Shown here piece after piece: positions 21,690 to 33,240 of a stretch of DNA of 64,000 bases. Every line of letters begins with the position of its first letter. Positions within the stretch are counted from its first letter, which is position 1. Source of the DNA: Rhizophagus irregularis (lineage: Eukaryota > Glomeromycota > Glomeromycetes > Glomerales > Glomeraceae); NCBI RefSeq assembly GCF_026210795.1, contig NC_089440.1, forward strand, positions 4,774,001 to 4,838,000, read 5' to 3'. The notes beneath the pieces are model-generated. The model was not told where the DNA came from. It was given only the letters and a program-made list of their open reading frames with translations, and did no database searches. The position numbers were made by a program, and so were the translations under genes.

Positions 21690-22873
21690 ATTTATTGTTG
21701 AGAAGAATATATTGAGATGCTTTATTCTCGTCAAAAAATATTGCAAAAAATGTTCATCACGTTATATTAATGATATAGTAACTGATAATAATATATACTT
21801 GGACGTGTATATTTACACTATGAACTTAGAATGTAGCGAACATGAAAGTAGGACAAGCAAAAGTACCACAAAGTATTCAAGAATGCTGTGGAAATTGTGT
21901 GAGAATTTTATTCTTTAAACAATTATTTTGATCTTATGATGATAGTCCTAATAGATCCTTTTTCGATTTCAATGTAGTTAACAATCCCAATATATACACC
22001 AATCGCAATATACGCGATAAAGTGATTGAAAGTGAAAGAAATTGTAAATTATGTGGAAAATTATATCGAGGAACTTATACTTATAGACGGAATAATAAGG
22101 AGCAATTCAGATTATGTCAGATTGTTATCTGATTTCTTCTGGATCGATAAAGTCAACCTTAGTTAAAAAGCAAATTTCTATTCTTTATTATATTGGATGC
22201 AGATATGATTGTTTAACAATAAATATTATTTTTGGACCTATAGTTCAATCACAATGTAAAAAATGTAAAAGAACATCAAATATCATAAACAGTAGTACAA
22301 AAAAGAGATATTGATGATTTTTTCTTTATAATGTTTATTTTATATTTTTAACAAAATAAAAATACAAATTGAGTCCACAAATATTGAGGAATATTATAAA
22401 CCAGCAAGTGATATAATATATTATATTTTTGGAAAAGTAAATATTAAAGGTAAAAAATGGATACCATATTCTCAATTTACAAATATTAAAGAAATAGCAA
22501 AAGGAGGATATGGTATTATATACAAATCAACTTGGCCAGCATATAATAAAGAAGTCATTTAAAAAAAAACTTTGAAAGATCTAAATATATAGCAAATATT
22601 TCTTAAGTGAGGTAAAATATTTTAATATAATTTCTTGATTTTTAATTTAATTTAATCTCTTTATATTTGATATTTGAAAGTATGTTATTAGATTTTAAAA
22701 AATATAATGCTTGTGGTATCATTGATACTTATGGCTTTACAAAAGAACCTATATCAGAAGATTATATATTAGTTATGAAATATGCGGCAGGAGGAGATTT
22801 ACATAAATATTTACAGGAGAATTTTATAAATATTACATGGAATAAGAAACTGAAGGTATTTTCAAATAATTAA
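21690..22873 (+). pseudogene. Protein kinase pseudogene, third subfamily (3'-truncated)
   Basis: From about 22030 the translation reads ERNCKLCGKLYRGTYTYRRN, a CxxC N-terminus. A frameshift leads to CRYDCLTINIIFGPIVQSQC and KKCKRTSNIINSS, the cysteine-rich spacer of a Rhizophagus kinase subfamily. A kinase start follows near 22450: KKWIPYSQFTNIKEIAKGGY and GIIYKSTWP, then stop codons (TAA near 22558). The next exon, from about 22680, reads MLLDFKKYNACGIIDTYGF, then ILVMKYAAGGDLHKYL, and stops after KLKV. The catalytic loop and C-lobe are absent. The 21712-21918 frame (KKCSSRY) may be a 5' exon remnant, but that is unsure. Confidence 0.75.
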
Positions 22874-23401
22874 ATGACGTAACTAATTATTAGGATTTAT
22901 TTTTTTATTGTCATCACAAAATTTAAGTTCCACGATGCAAAATACTTTAGCAACCTCTTAAAGAGAAGAAATGATGTATTTTCCAGTATTATTTGGCTCG
23001 ATACCATATTATTCTATTGATAATTTATCTTTTGTTTTAATATTCACGTTAATATTTAATTTTTTTATTTAGATTAAATTAGCGCAGATTACGAATATTA
23101 TAATTATTGTATATTTTTATTTTAAAGTAATTGTGTAACTAATTAACGTATGAACAAATAAATACTTACTTACTATAACTAATATTCATTTTAACGTTAG
23201 TAGTATCAATAAAATGAATAATAATAAAACACAACAAGTTAAATCCAAATATAAATGTTTTAACAAATAAAATATTTGGTAATTAAAACGAAATAAGATT
23301 AAGTTCAGAAATTCATTTTTATTATTCAGAAATTCATTTTCATTATTCAACAATTTTTTTTTTTTTTTGCTTGATAATTAGCTCAGTTAAACCTTTATAT
23401 T

Positions 23402-23704
23402 TTATTTGTAAAATTCAACTTTCCTTTGATCTCCAAATTTGTTATCAGCATCTAAATTTAATTTATTTATTCGATCTTGTAATTCTTTATACTGCACCAA
23501 TATAACTTTCATATTTAAAACTTTTATAACTTGTGGTTTCTCTTTTTTGTCTTGTGCTTCTCTTAATTCTTCTTCATAGACTAATGTTTCTTTTTGATGT
23601 ACTTGCAATTCCTTTTTTTTATTTTGACTTTGTTTATTGCTTTTTATTTTCCATTTCTCTTTAATATTCTTTTCAAAAATGATTAATAAAAAAAAATAAG
23701 ACAA
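23402..23704 (-). other. Possible small coiled-coil ORF (100 aa)
   Basis: This is a lysine/glutamate/glutamine-rich frame (KKELQVHQKETLVYEEELRE, KELQDRINKLNLDADNKFGD) with heptad-like spacing. It could be a fragment of a larger coiled-coil gene, since neither end has a family context. I do not recognise a protein. Confidence 0.3.
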
Positions 23705-23807
23705 AGTATAATGTTGAAAGTGTTGATTAATATATATAAAAGAAATATTATCACATCATCGCTGTTTATATGATATTATTACTTTATTTTTAATAAAGAT
23801 GTGTAAT

Positions 23808-23912
23808 AATTTATGCAATCTAATAATAGTAACGTGGCACTTTTAATTAATTTATGCAACCTAATAATGGTAATGTGGCACTTTTAATTATTTATGTAAT
23901 CTTAATAGTAAT
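23808..23912. repeat. Tandem repeat, about 41-bp unit, 2.5 copies
   Basis: The unit contains TTTATGCAATCTAATAATAG then TAACGTGGCACTTTTAAT. The second copy differs at three or four bases, and the third is partial. Confidence 0.75.
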
Positions 23913-24160
23913 CAATCTTTCAATTGTTTGAATTATTTTGAAATACTTTAAAACAATTTCAAATTTCCGAATTATCTTTTGGCTAAATATTTAACTTTTT
24001 AAAGCGAATTGAATATGATAAAAGGACTAAAAAGCTTCCTTAGTTACATTAAATAAATTAATAAATAAATAAAAAATAGAATTTATATTGACAAGTAATG
24101 AACGATACTTATAAAAGTTTATCCCAATTTCATATGTGTGTGCATTATTTAAACATTTTA

Positions 24161-24394
24161 TTTATCTATTTTGACATTAATTACCGATTCAAATATTATT
24201 GTGTCATTCTGTGTATTTTAACTAGCCTTTTTTTGATAATTTTGTTGCCGATCTTGAAATCATTACACCATAAAATAACGTTTCAGACTTTCAGTCGTTT
24301 CACCACTATTTTCTCATTGATTTTTTTCTTCACTTTATTATTTTTACATATGGATTAATAACATATTTTTTGCTTAATAAACTTATTTATTAAA
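24161..24394 (+). promoter_or_regulatory. Conserved upstream block of kinase D
   Basis: GCCGATCTTGAAATCATTAC and ATAAAATAACGTTTCAG at 24246-24306 match the blocks of the other kinase loci. Here a GTTTCA motif is repeated (GTTTCAGACTTTCAGTCGTTTCACC), 90-140 bp before the ancestral ATG. Confidence 0.55.
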
Positions 24395-26467
24395 ATGGAT
24401 GAAATTAAACTTAGTGATGATATAATTGAGCAAATAAAAGATTTTGATCATTATCTCTTGACTGAAGAACAAAATAGAGGTTGGAACCGACCAAAAAAAC
24501 CTTAATCGATTAATAATCGATTAACCAAGGGCCCTAATCGATTAATAATCGATTAATATTAAAATATTAAAAATTTTTTTTTTTTGACCGCAGATTGCAC
24601 CAAATTGTTTTTGATCATACATTTAGTTATAGGAAAGTCTTATTTATTATTATTATCATTAAAAAATTAATACAAATTCTTCCAAGTTCGGAGAACACGT
24701 GACCAAAAATTCACAGCTCTGGGCCGCATTAGATAATTTGACCAGAATTATGGGTTGATAATTTTAATCGATTAACCGATTTTTGAGATATCTTAATCGA
24801 TTAACCGTCTTAGTCGATTAATTAATCGATTAACCTTAATCGATTCCAAACTCTAGAACAAAAATCGTTAATTAATAAATTAATAATAGAAAAAGAATTA
24901 AAAGAACATTATAAAAAATATGGTTTATGTAAAATATGTAAGCAACCTAATACTGATGATTATTATTGTCGGTCATGTAATTCTAAACGTTTTCAACAAA
25001 ATTTCAAAAATTGGACAAGTGGAAATCATTACATTGATGAATTTATTCAAAAACTCAATTAAAAGCTAAAAATAGTCGGTCAGTTATAGAATGGATTGAA
25101 TATGATAAATTTGAGAAGGTTGTATATTTAGCAAAAGGGGATTTGGAACTATTTTCAAAGCAGTTTGGAAAGATGGATATATAAAGATGAATTATAACGA
25201 TAAACAATTGGAAAGAAATGGTAAAATAGAAGTTGCTTTAAAAAGTTTACATAAATCACAAGATATTATAGCTGAATTTTTGAAAGAAGTAAGATATTTT
25301 CTTATAAATTTTTAGTATAATTAGCTTTTATATATGTAATCTAACTGTCTTCTTTTAGGTTGAGTCACATATTTTAACACGCAGTCATTCATGAATAGTT
25401 CGTTGTTTTGGTATTACTAAAGATCCGAAAACGAATAATTTTATGATAGTAATGGATTTAAAAAAAGGTAGTTTAAGAAATTATTTAAATTATAATTTTA
25501 ATTCATTAGGTTGGAAGGATAAATTGAATATTTTATATCGTTTTACAATTGGCCTTGAGGATATTCATAATAGTGGATTAATTCATCATGATCTTCATTG
25601 TGGCAATATATTAAGCGATTTTGATCATGGCGCTTTTATTACTGATTTGGGATTATGTCAACCAGCAAATAATATGGAACATTCCCAGAGTGATAATAAG
25701 AAAATATATGGAGTATTACCATATGTAGCTCCAGAAGTTTTAAGAGGAAAAGAATATACTCAAGCAAGTGATATTTATGCATTTGGAATTATTGCATATG
25801 AAATTTTCACAGGATTTCCTCCTTATCATGATATAGATTATGATGAATTATTGGCAATGAAAATTTGTCAAGGGTTAAGACCAAAATTCAACTATAAAAT
25901 TCCTCAACTAATTATTGATATAATTAATCAATGTTGGGATGCAGACTCTTCAAAGCGACATAAAGTAGACAAGTTAGTTGAGTTACATTTTGATTTATTG
26001 ATAAATTTGAATAAAGAAGATTCTGTAATCCATAAACAAATCGATGAAGCAGATGAAATTAACAAAAAGTCATCTTTAATGGTCCAGCCGCCATTATCAT
26101 TTACTAGTACACTCTCGTATATGACACATCCTCAAGCAGTTTATACAAGTAGACTTTTGGATTTTAAAAATCTTCCAGAGCCAAAAAATGCAGACAATAA
26201 TGATGATTTACTTGGAATAAAATATTCAGGTAAACATACTATGTAACTTCATATAATGATTAAATTAATTTTATAATGCTAACAACAAATATAAATTTAA
26301 TAGATTCTTTAAGAATAGATTTCACTAAACTTGATATTAATTCTAAAGGTAATTAATTATTTTATCAGTGTGATAGATATTTTTTGATATATCTAACTGT
26401 ATATTATTTTATTATAGATAAAGTATTTAATCACATTTTACTTGAAATGAAAATATTTAGAATATAA
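24395..26467 (+). pseudogene. Kinase D pseudogene (MITE in exon 1, frameshifts, nonsense codon)
   Basis: This is a paralogue of kinases A, C and G. Exon 1 starts MDEIKLSDDIIEQIKDF at 24395 and is split by a 381-bp MITE (24475-24855). It continues SLINKLIIEKELKEH, keeps the Zn-ribbon cysteines (CKICKQP, YYCRSC) and NFKNWTSGNH, then loses 2 bp near 25054. It loses 1 bp in the glycine loop near 25140. Exon 2 (25359-26229) has TGA at 25392-25394 where Trp is expected, but is otherwise open and well conserved (HHDLHCGN, TDLGLCQPAN, APEVLRGKEYT, THPQAVYTSRLLDFKNLPEP). Exons 3 (26304-26348) and 4 (to 26467, different C-terminus DKVFNHILLEMKIFRI) follow. An ATG at 25443 could still open the catalytic part, but without the glycine loop it would not be an active kinase. 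Confidence 0.9.
24475..24855. mobile_element. hAT-like MITE, 381 bp, inserted in kinase exon
   Basis: The ends TAGAGGTTGGAACCGA and the complement of TAGAGTTTGGAATCGA are flanked by the 8-bp duplication GAACAAAA (24467-24474, 24856-24863). The paralogous exons show the empty site (GAAGAACAAGAATCG). Both subterminal zones carry many TTAATCGATTAA motifs. There is no transposase. The 8-bp duplication with YAGAG-like ends points to the hAT superfamily. Confidence 0.85.
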
Positions 26468-27865
26468 ATAAGATATAATTTTATTCGTTTCTAATATCTT
26501 ATTTTAAACTTGGTGAGAAATTGAGGATAATGTTATAATGCTATTCTTGGACATTTGATTATTGGAAATTATAATAAGGCTTATATTATTAATTGTTCAT
26601 ATCTGAAAAAATTTTTTATGTGTCGAAATTAACATTGTAGTAAAAAATTGGTTTCTTTCTGTTAATAAATTTTGATTACAAGAAGTAATAATAACAAATC
26701 AATAATATTTCATCTGTGTAAATAAGTATCGTGGCTAATAAACAGTTTGCTGTAAATAAAAATACCTTGTTTAGTGATAGTACTTTTATTATTACAGTAG
26801 AATAACTATTAATAGAGATTAATATACACTATATTGGATATTATTTTCTTACATTATATAAATTATGAATTAATGTGAAATGAAAATTATTCTTTGTAAT
26901 TATTCCTTACGTGATAAAAATATATTAAAATATTTGAAGTTGATAATATCAGAAATTTGACTTTTTATTTAGAGATTTGAATCTAAAACTAGGCTAACCT
27001 TTTACATGATATAATAATATTTTCTATAAATTTTCAAACTCAGTAATGATTTATTCAGATATGATTTCGATCATCTTAAAAAAATAATATGATTTAACTG
27101 GAGAACTTTTAATGTTTGTATAACAGTATAAATATAGTATTAAACATTTTCAACTAATAATTTTTCAAATCTATCATTATTCAATCCATTCTAGAAGTTA
27201 AAATATTTAGTCAAAAGAGAATTTGAAAATTTGTAATTATTTTAAAGTAATTTAAAATGATAAATGTAATTTTCCTTTTTTCAATCTTTTTGCTAAATTT
27301 GTTAAATTTCTGATATTTGTATAATGTTGTTATATGAATTAATTCATGTCAATTGGTCAAATTACTGTTAAGTATATACAATACGAATAATTTTATTTTT
27401 CTTTGATCAAATAAAGTCATGTTGCTACATTGTATAATAAAAATAAAAAATTTATAAAAAGATTTACTATAATAATGTAATAATAAAAGTACTGAAATCA
27501 AAAAGAATTTATATAAGAAAATGAAATAATATATATATAGTAAAAAGAAATACTATGGTGTGTGTCACCTATAAACCACAAAAATTTCATGTGACTTTAA
27601 AATTTTATACGTTAAGAATTAAGCAGTAAAATACAAATTTAAACCAATAAATTAATAGAATAGCATATGCTGAACATTTCTATCAGTTTACTTTTTAAGA
27701 ATTAATATAAAAATTTAATTTTATTAAGTCTGAAAGTTCAAGAATAAATCATATAATCTATATGGAAAAAAGGAAAATTTCAGACTGGTAATCAGGATAA
27801 ATGTTACGTGAATTTCATATGAAAATGGCATTTTTTTGATTAATTTCACCACGCAACAACAATGA
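26468..27865. other. 3' flank of kinase D and intergenic stretch
   Basis: The first 500 bp resemble the 3' flanks of the sister kinases and end in a TAGAGATTTGAATC remnant at 26970. The remainder is AT-rich with no supported gene. Confidence 0.45.
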
Positions 27866-28830
27866 CTCATCCATTTAAGAGAAAACCCAGTGGAAAAGCA
27901 AGAGCAGATACAAGACAATAACAGGAAGTTTACAAATGACCAAGGCTATCTGATGGATGTGATGAATTAGGTAATGAGTGGGGTGATGAAAATGACAGTG
28001 GATGGGATGAAGAGTTTAGTTTATTAAACGAACCCTATAAAAAAAGAAAATTCAGAATTTGTCTGAAAAGTATGGAAAATGTCCAGAAATTTTCTGTGTG
28101 CCCAGAAAACATTTGGAAACGGTCATGTTTTGGAATATTTTCTGGATGCTCAATTCTGGACAAATTCTGGAGTGTCAAGAAAATGACTGGAATTTGTGCA
28201 TCTGGAAAGTGTTCCAAAACGTGACCGTTTCCAAATGTTTTCCAGACGCATAGAAAATTTCTGGACATTTTCCATACTTTTCAGGACAAATTCTGAATTT
28301 TCTTTTTTTATAGGGGAAAAAGAAGCTTTTGAAGATAAATCTCTTGTTAAACTGGTCAGATAACATCCACTTGGAAAAAAAAATGGGACATATCTTATGG
28401 GGAAAATAAAAAAATCCACATATTTTGATAAATATGGACCAAGTGGTTCCTTTATGAAAGCTGCAAAAGGAACCATAAAAATATCAACTTTCATGAATAA
28501 TAAACCAATACTGGATGGTTTTGAAGACGTACTTGATGATATGGATGAAGAAAAATGAAATCAACTTGATATGGGTGAAAGAATCAAAAATTTAAATACT
28601 AACCTTAAAGAAAAGCAGAAGATTTAAACAGCTGCTGAATAACAGGACACATGCAATATATGAGTATTTGAAAAGATTAGGTAAAAATGGAAAAGGAAAG
28701 ATGAAAGCCAGCAAAGAAGCCGCACAGTTGATTTTTATTGATTGTGTACCATATAGAGCAAGATCAATTCAATACTGGGCAAATTTCTGGCTTCAGCATA
28801 ATCATCTTCCAGTAAGCTGTCAAGGAAAGT
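27866..28830 (+). pseudogene. DDE-transposase-like gene, N-terminal part, decayed and interrupted
   Basis: It begins MTHPFKRKPSGKARADTRQ, then a stop. It continues DENDSGWDEEFSLLNE up to a fold-back insertion (28033-28315) and resumes in the same frame with KEAFEDKSLVKLVR and KSTYFDKYGPSGSFMKAAKG. After further stops it reads THAIYEYLKRLGKNGKGKMK and IDCVPYRARSIQYWANFWL, then QHNHLPVSCQGK. I recognise this order from a multicopy Rhizophagus family whose C-terminal half (missing here) is a DDE-type nuclease region. At least four stops or shifts make it non-functional. The family assignment is from memory. Confidence 0.7.
28033..28315. mobile_element. Fold-back element, 283 bp, with about 115-bp arms
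   Basis: The outer ends are CCCTATAAAAAAAGAAAATT and its complement. The arms pair almost completely (TCAGAATTTGTC, GTCCAGAAATTTTCT, ACATTTGGAAACGGTCA). They are flanked by GAA (28030-28032, 28316-28318). Removing the element and one GAA restores an open frame (SLLNE-KEAFEDK) in the surrounding pseudogene, which confirms the borders. The short open frames inside are artefacts of the palindrome. Confidence 0.85.
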
Positions 28831-29168
28831 AATAAAAAACAATATGATTGATAGATGATAAAGATATAGCAGAAGAATGCCATATATGCTTTACTAAAAA
28901 TGGCCAATTTTTTGAAATATTTTTATAGACCTAGATACAATGGCTTTCAAAACAATTGTGCAATTATTTTGTAAAATTTTTAAAATATATTAAAATATAT
29001 TTAAAGTATTTTTGAGATTAAAATATTAAAATAATATCAAAGTTAATTATATTATAATAATAAAATAATAACAAAAACATTAAAAAATTATCGTGATATT
29101 ATTTTGAGTTATTTTTATAGACCTAGATACAATATAATTACAAAATAATAGCAAAAATATAATAAAAA
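28831..29168. other. AT-rich stretch with a short direct repeat
   Basis: TTTTTATAGACCTAGATACAAT occurs twice (about 28921 and 29114) around AT-rich sequence. No gene was seen. Confidence 0.5.
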
Positions 29169-29500
29169 CATTTTGATGTATTAAATGTAAGATCTCTTTC
29201 AGTTGATCGATATCCATAATTGGAGAATCCAATTATAGTCAGACTTGGCCACGATTCTCCATCAAGATAATACAACAAGCTTGGTTCAAGATAATTATAA
29301 GAATGGCATAATGAATAAATCAAAAAAAAGAGTAGTTAATAACACACCTTTCGCATGAAAAGTCCATCCTGGCCTCTTGTATTCATGTATTTTAATTAAA
29401 TGTTCTTTTCCATAATTGGCAAATATCCAAATAAAATTGTTTTTCTAAAAATGTATAAGCTTGTTGCAATTGTCTAGGAATGGGTAGGCATATTTTATGC
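29169..29500 (-). pseudogene. PGS1: Fragment of PGS1-like phosphatidylglycerophosphate synthase gene
   Basis: Reading on the minus strand from about 29487: LPIPRQLQQAYTFLEKQFYL, a frameshift, then KEHLIKIHEYKRPGWTFHAK. A GT donor is at 29347. After an intron-like gap come YYLDGESWPSLTIIGFSNYG and YRSTERDL. The order WTFHAKG ... YYLDG ... P.LTIIG.SNYGYRS.ERDL is characteristic of PGS1 (CDP-diacylglycerol-glycerol-3-phosphate 3-phosphatidyltransferase), the mitochondrial enzyme of cardiolipin synthesis. HxK belongs to its second HKD half. Only this second catalytic region is present. The frameshift and missing remainder show a dead gene copy. Confidence 0.75.
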
Positions 29501-30055
29501 TTTATTTTTTTTTTGAAACATCTGCTACTCTAATCTTATATTCAATATTAATTTTACATTTTTACTTGCTTATATCATTGAAAATGAAAATAAATAAAGT
29601 TTTACCGAATTGGCATATCGATTAAAGTTATCTTGCTCTTTTATTGATATTATAATTGTTTAAATGAATAAAAAATATAAAAATTATTTGTAAAATCCCA
29701 ATCAGCTTAACAAGTAAGAGCCAACCATCCTATATTTTTTTAATTTTCCACCTTTCTTTTTTCAAATTGCATAATATTCATAAATCCCTTACCATATAAA
29801 TATTTTCTATTGAAATAGTATTTAAATGTAAAATAAGTCCTTCTCAAGTAATGTTATGCTTTATCTATAAGAAGCAAATGAAAAGATAATACATACTTAT
29901 AAGAAGATGAAAAATGAAATAATGATAAAAATTAACATGATAGAAATGAATCACCAAAAAATAAAACAAGAAATAGAAGTAAAAACAGAAGAGCAAAAAG
30001 AAAGGTATTAGCAGATATAAAAAGAAATACAGGAATTCCTAATAAATAGTATTAT
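29501..30055. other. Intergenic stretch, nothing recognised
   Basis: It is AT-rich with no supported gene or repeat. Confidence 0.4.
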
Positions 30056-30766
30056 TTATGATTTTATGATGCAATAATATTTTTTAACAATTAAGAAAAG
30101 ATTACAAACAAAAAATACAAGAATTAAAGTAATGATTATGAAATATCCACCATCATTGTTACTATTAATAATCAAAATGTATTAGTTTTTATACACAAGT
30201 GAATCTAAGCAAACACTCACATGAATTATAAATAACTTTTTAATAACTCACTTTTTTAACCTTAAATTCATTTCTTTCTCTCCAAACTCTTCATCAAAAT
30301 TTAAATGAAAGATGTCATCTCCATAAAATGTGTGAAAACCTACTTTATTTGCATTTAGAAATGACATTCCTATAATACATATATTTTCAAAATGTGAGTG
30401 TGACATCATTGCTTGCACTCTTTTATTATTAATGTTAACATCAATATAATCATTTACAGGATCAGCCATCTCAATTCCAAATGAATGTAACACTTCACCA
30501 CTGATAAAAGTTGTTGGAGATCCAATATTAACAAGGAAGATTACCATTTTGATCTTATTTTTTATTCTAATTGTTGTTGCACAGAAGAGATGGAGGTAAA
30601 TACCATACATAATTCCAGTAATGTTTCATTCCAATTCATTTGGAACTTCTGAAAGGTACTTGACATTTAGTTTTCTTGGTATAATTTTATGTATATCTTC
30701 TGCATCAATGTCAGTTAATAAAATATCAAAATTTCTTGTATCATAAGAATCATTAATGTCAGTCAT
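30056..30766 (-). pseudogene. Retropepsin-like, C-terminally membrane-anchored protein, decayed copy
   Basis: This is a homologue of the gene at 33902. Exon 1 (30766-30252) starts MTDINDSYDTRNFDILLTDI and continues RKLNVKYLSEVPNEL, then has an in-frame TGA (30626-30628). It resumes MYGIYLHLFCATTIRIKNKI and FLVNIGSPTTFISGEVL. The catalytic DTGS motif of aspartic proteases is NIGS here, so the catalytic aspartate is lost. HSHFENICIIGMSFL and FYGDDIFHLNFDEEFG follow. A GTGAGT donor at 30251 and an AG acceptor (30163-30162) join in phase 2 to exon 2 (30161-30056), which encodes GGYFIIITLILVFFVCNLFL, a membrane helix. With the nonsense codon and lost aspartate it is inactive as a protease. Confidence 0.7.
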
Positions 30767-33240
30767 TTTATAAAAAGTTTAAGAAAGAGTTATACTTGAA
30801 ATTAAGAGAAAAATAATAAGAACAATTATATATTATATATTTTCATGTCAGATGATGTCATTCTTTAATTGATAGTCTGATATGTCAAGTATACCAATAT
30901 GCATCACATTAATGATTCAAAAGTATATAATCAATATTTCCTTTATTTTCTAGTAATTACTGTCTATTAGTAATATTATTATTATTCATACTTTGTATTT
31001 AATGATTTGAGATTCTGACCCAAAGTTTGTCAACAATCAGATTTAATTTTGAAACAAGTTTGAAATTAATACAATTTCCACCAAGTTGGAAAGTAATTTA
31101 GAGTAATACTAATATTAAAGATTTACTCATTTTCAAATAGAAATATGGTATTTTTTTTCTGAGAAACAGTTATAATGTGGAAGCATTATAGTTTATGTTT
31201 CCACATTTTGCAGAACATAAAATAAAAATAAAGAATATTATCACTTATATAATCATATTAGATATTTACAATAAGAATAGTTAAGAGTAGCTTATTTTAC
31301 ACTAGAAAAGTAAGATTTGATTTGAAGTACTTTGCAAAAACCCAGTATTTTGTCACTTAATTGTTAAGTGATTATCATGAATAGCCATAAATTTGCATTG
31401 ATTATATAACTGCATATTATATTGGAAAAATAGCCACAAATTGTAAAAACAATCATTATTGTTCATAACTAATTAGTTTCAAAATCTTATAAAATTATAA
31501 CATTTATTTTAAAAATAGCAAATATAGTCAGAAAAAGTTAATTTGAAGTATCTTTGTGATGTGTCAGGAGAAAATTGACAATGTATTGACAAATTTACAA
31601 CAATTTTTTAAATTTTTTACAAATGTAATAAATTAATAAATGTGATTGATTTAATAACTAACTTTTTAAATGTAAATTCTTTATCAAAAAAAAAGCCCCT
31701 CCTATTAAAAAATAATTCTTTAATGAAATACTTTATCAAAAAAAATAAAATCTCTTCCGTTAAAAAATTTTCTAACAAAATTATCTATCAAAAAAAACCA
31801 AAATTCTTTAATAAATTTTCTATAAAGAAAAAATTCTCAATGATTTTTTTGCATATTACTAAATATCTTTTTTTATTAAATTTAATATATAATACTTTTT
31901 TTGTTATTTTTTTTCGTGTTTGAAAAGGTGATATTATCAAAGTCGTGATATGTTTTAAACCCATGATAATCAGTAAGATGCTAATATAGAACATTCATTG
32001 TATATGTTTCATTAAAAAAATTAAAAATTAAAGGAACTTTAAATGAAATTCTGCACATTCATAGGCCTAAAATTCCGGCCACTTAAAGAAAAGAAAAAAG
32101 AGCTATTTAGAATTGTTTGTTAAATAAAAATAAATGAAAAAATAAATGAAAACTCACGGAAATATCATGTTTGGAAGACTGTTAGAACCATCCAAAAAAT
32201 AAAAAATTTGAAAAGTATGGGAAAAGAGATAGAACAAAAGAAAAATGAGAGAAAGGAAATAAAAGAATGAGAGAAAGAAAAGGGAATGAAAGAGAGAGGG
32301 AAAGATATGACAAGAGAAGAAAAGTGGAGACTTTGTTAAAAAAAAAAGTTTAAAAAAGTTACTTTTATTATTAACTGAGTAAATATATTATATCACGTGA
32401 TGCACATGATGCTAGTTCGCCTTTCAATAATTTTACGTTAACAAATACTGGAAGTGGAAAAAGGTGCAAAAGCTATTGATGATTATAGAAGATTTCATAA
32501 ACATAAAGATGAAAAAAAAGAGAAAAAAAAATGATGATAATAAGAAAGATAATTGAAAAATATTTTTGAAAGAGTTTATAAAAGAACGAAAAAGGAAAAA
32601 AAAATAGTGATAAAAGTTTAAAAGTTTCAAGATTAGCTTAAAAAATTTAGGTTGTACAAATTATGTAATCATGTAACGAAATTATTTTTAGTAATTCTAT
32701 ACATACAGTCTTCAGTTATAAATTATACACAAATTTATGTATATTTAATATTTTTGTATTAGTTGACATGGAAGCTACTTTATTTAACTAATGGCAAATT
32801 TATACTATCTTATAATAATTTACAATGATATATAAATCAAAATTGATGAAAGTCTAGCAAATCATATGTTACAAACTCCTTTAATTAAGTAAAATAGTAA
32901 ACCTCTATTACAAAAAATTCATTAACAAATATTAAATATAATTGTTAAACTGTTGCTCGTACATGTATTTTTAAATAACTTAACATTTTAGATTAGGCTG
33001 TCCATATATGAAAATGATGTTAATTTGTATAATTAATGAAATATCCTTGTTGTACTACAATTTGATAAAATTAATTCATATTGCATAAGTGCGTTTGTAA
33101 ATCTTTAACTGTTAAAGAAATATAGATATATTAATAAAATTATTTTATATATTGTATACATATAAAATATTTGCATAACACTTATTTAATCATAAATTAT
33201 ATATAGAATAGATATTACATAGACTCTATAAAAAATACAA
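30767..33240. other. Gene-free stretch with a minisatellite-like array
   Basis: No gene was seen. It holds an array (31674-31835) that has an inverted partner at 35203-35367, and a purine-rich tract at 32200-32620. The frames at 31642-31923 and 32433-32630 follow these simple sequences and are not genes. Confidence 0.45.
31674..31835. repeat. Minisatellite-like array, about 50-bp unit (left, inverted partner at 35203)
   Basis: The units follow AATTCTTTAATGAAATACTT, TATCAAAAAA, a variable spacer, then CTATTAAAAAAT. About three imperfect copies are present. The same unit occurs on the opposite strand at 35203-35367. Confidence 0.6.

Larger units (their letters stand above)
22874..24160. other. 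Intergenic stretch
   Basis: It contains a possible coiled-coil ORF on the minus strand (23402-23704) and a 41-bp-period tandem repeat (23808-23912). A TTTCAAATTTCC-type tract near 23950 also occurs near 27200 and 58780. Nothing else is supported. Confidence 0.45.

Noticed and set aside
28035-28494. Several overlapping small ORFs on both strands
   Set aside because: They lie mainly in the palindromic fold-back element and mirror each other; they are not independent genes.
31642-31923. 93-codon ORF
   Set aside because: It coincides with the Lys/Asn/Phe-coding minisatellite array and shows no protein features beyond AT bias.
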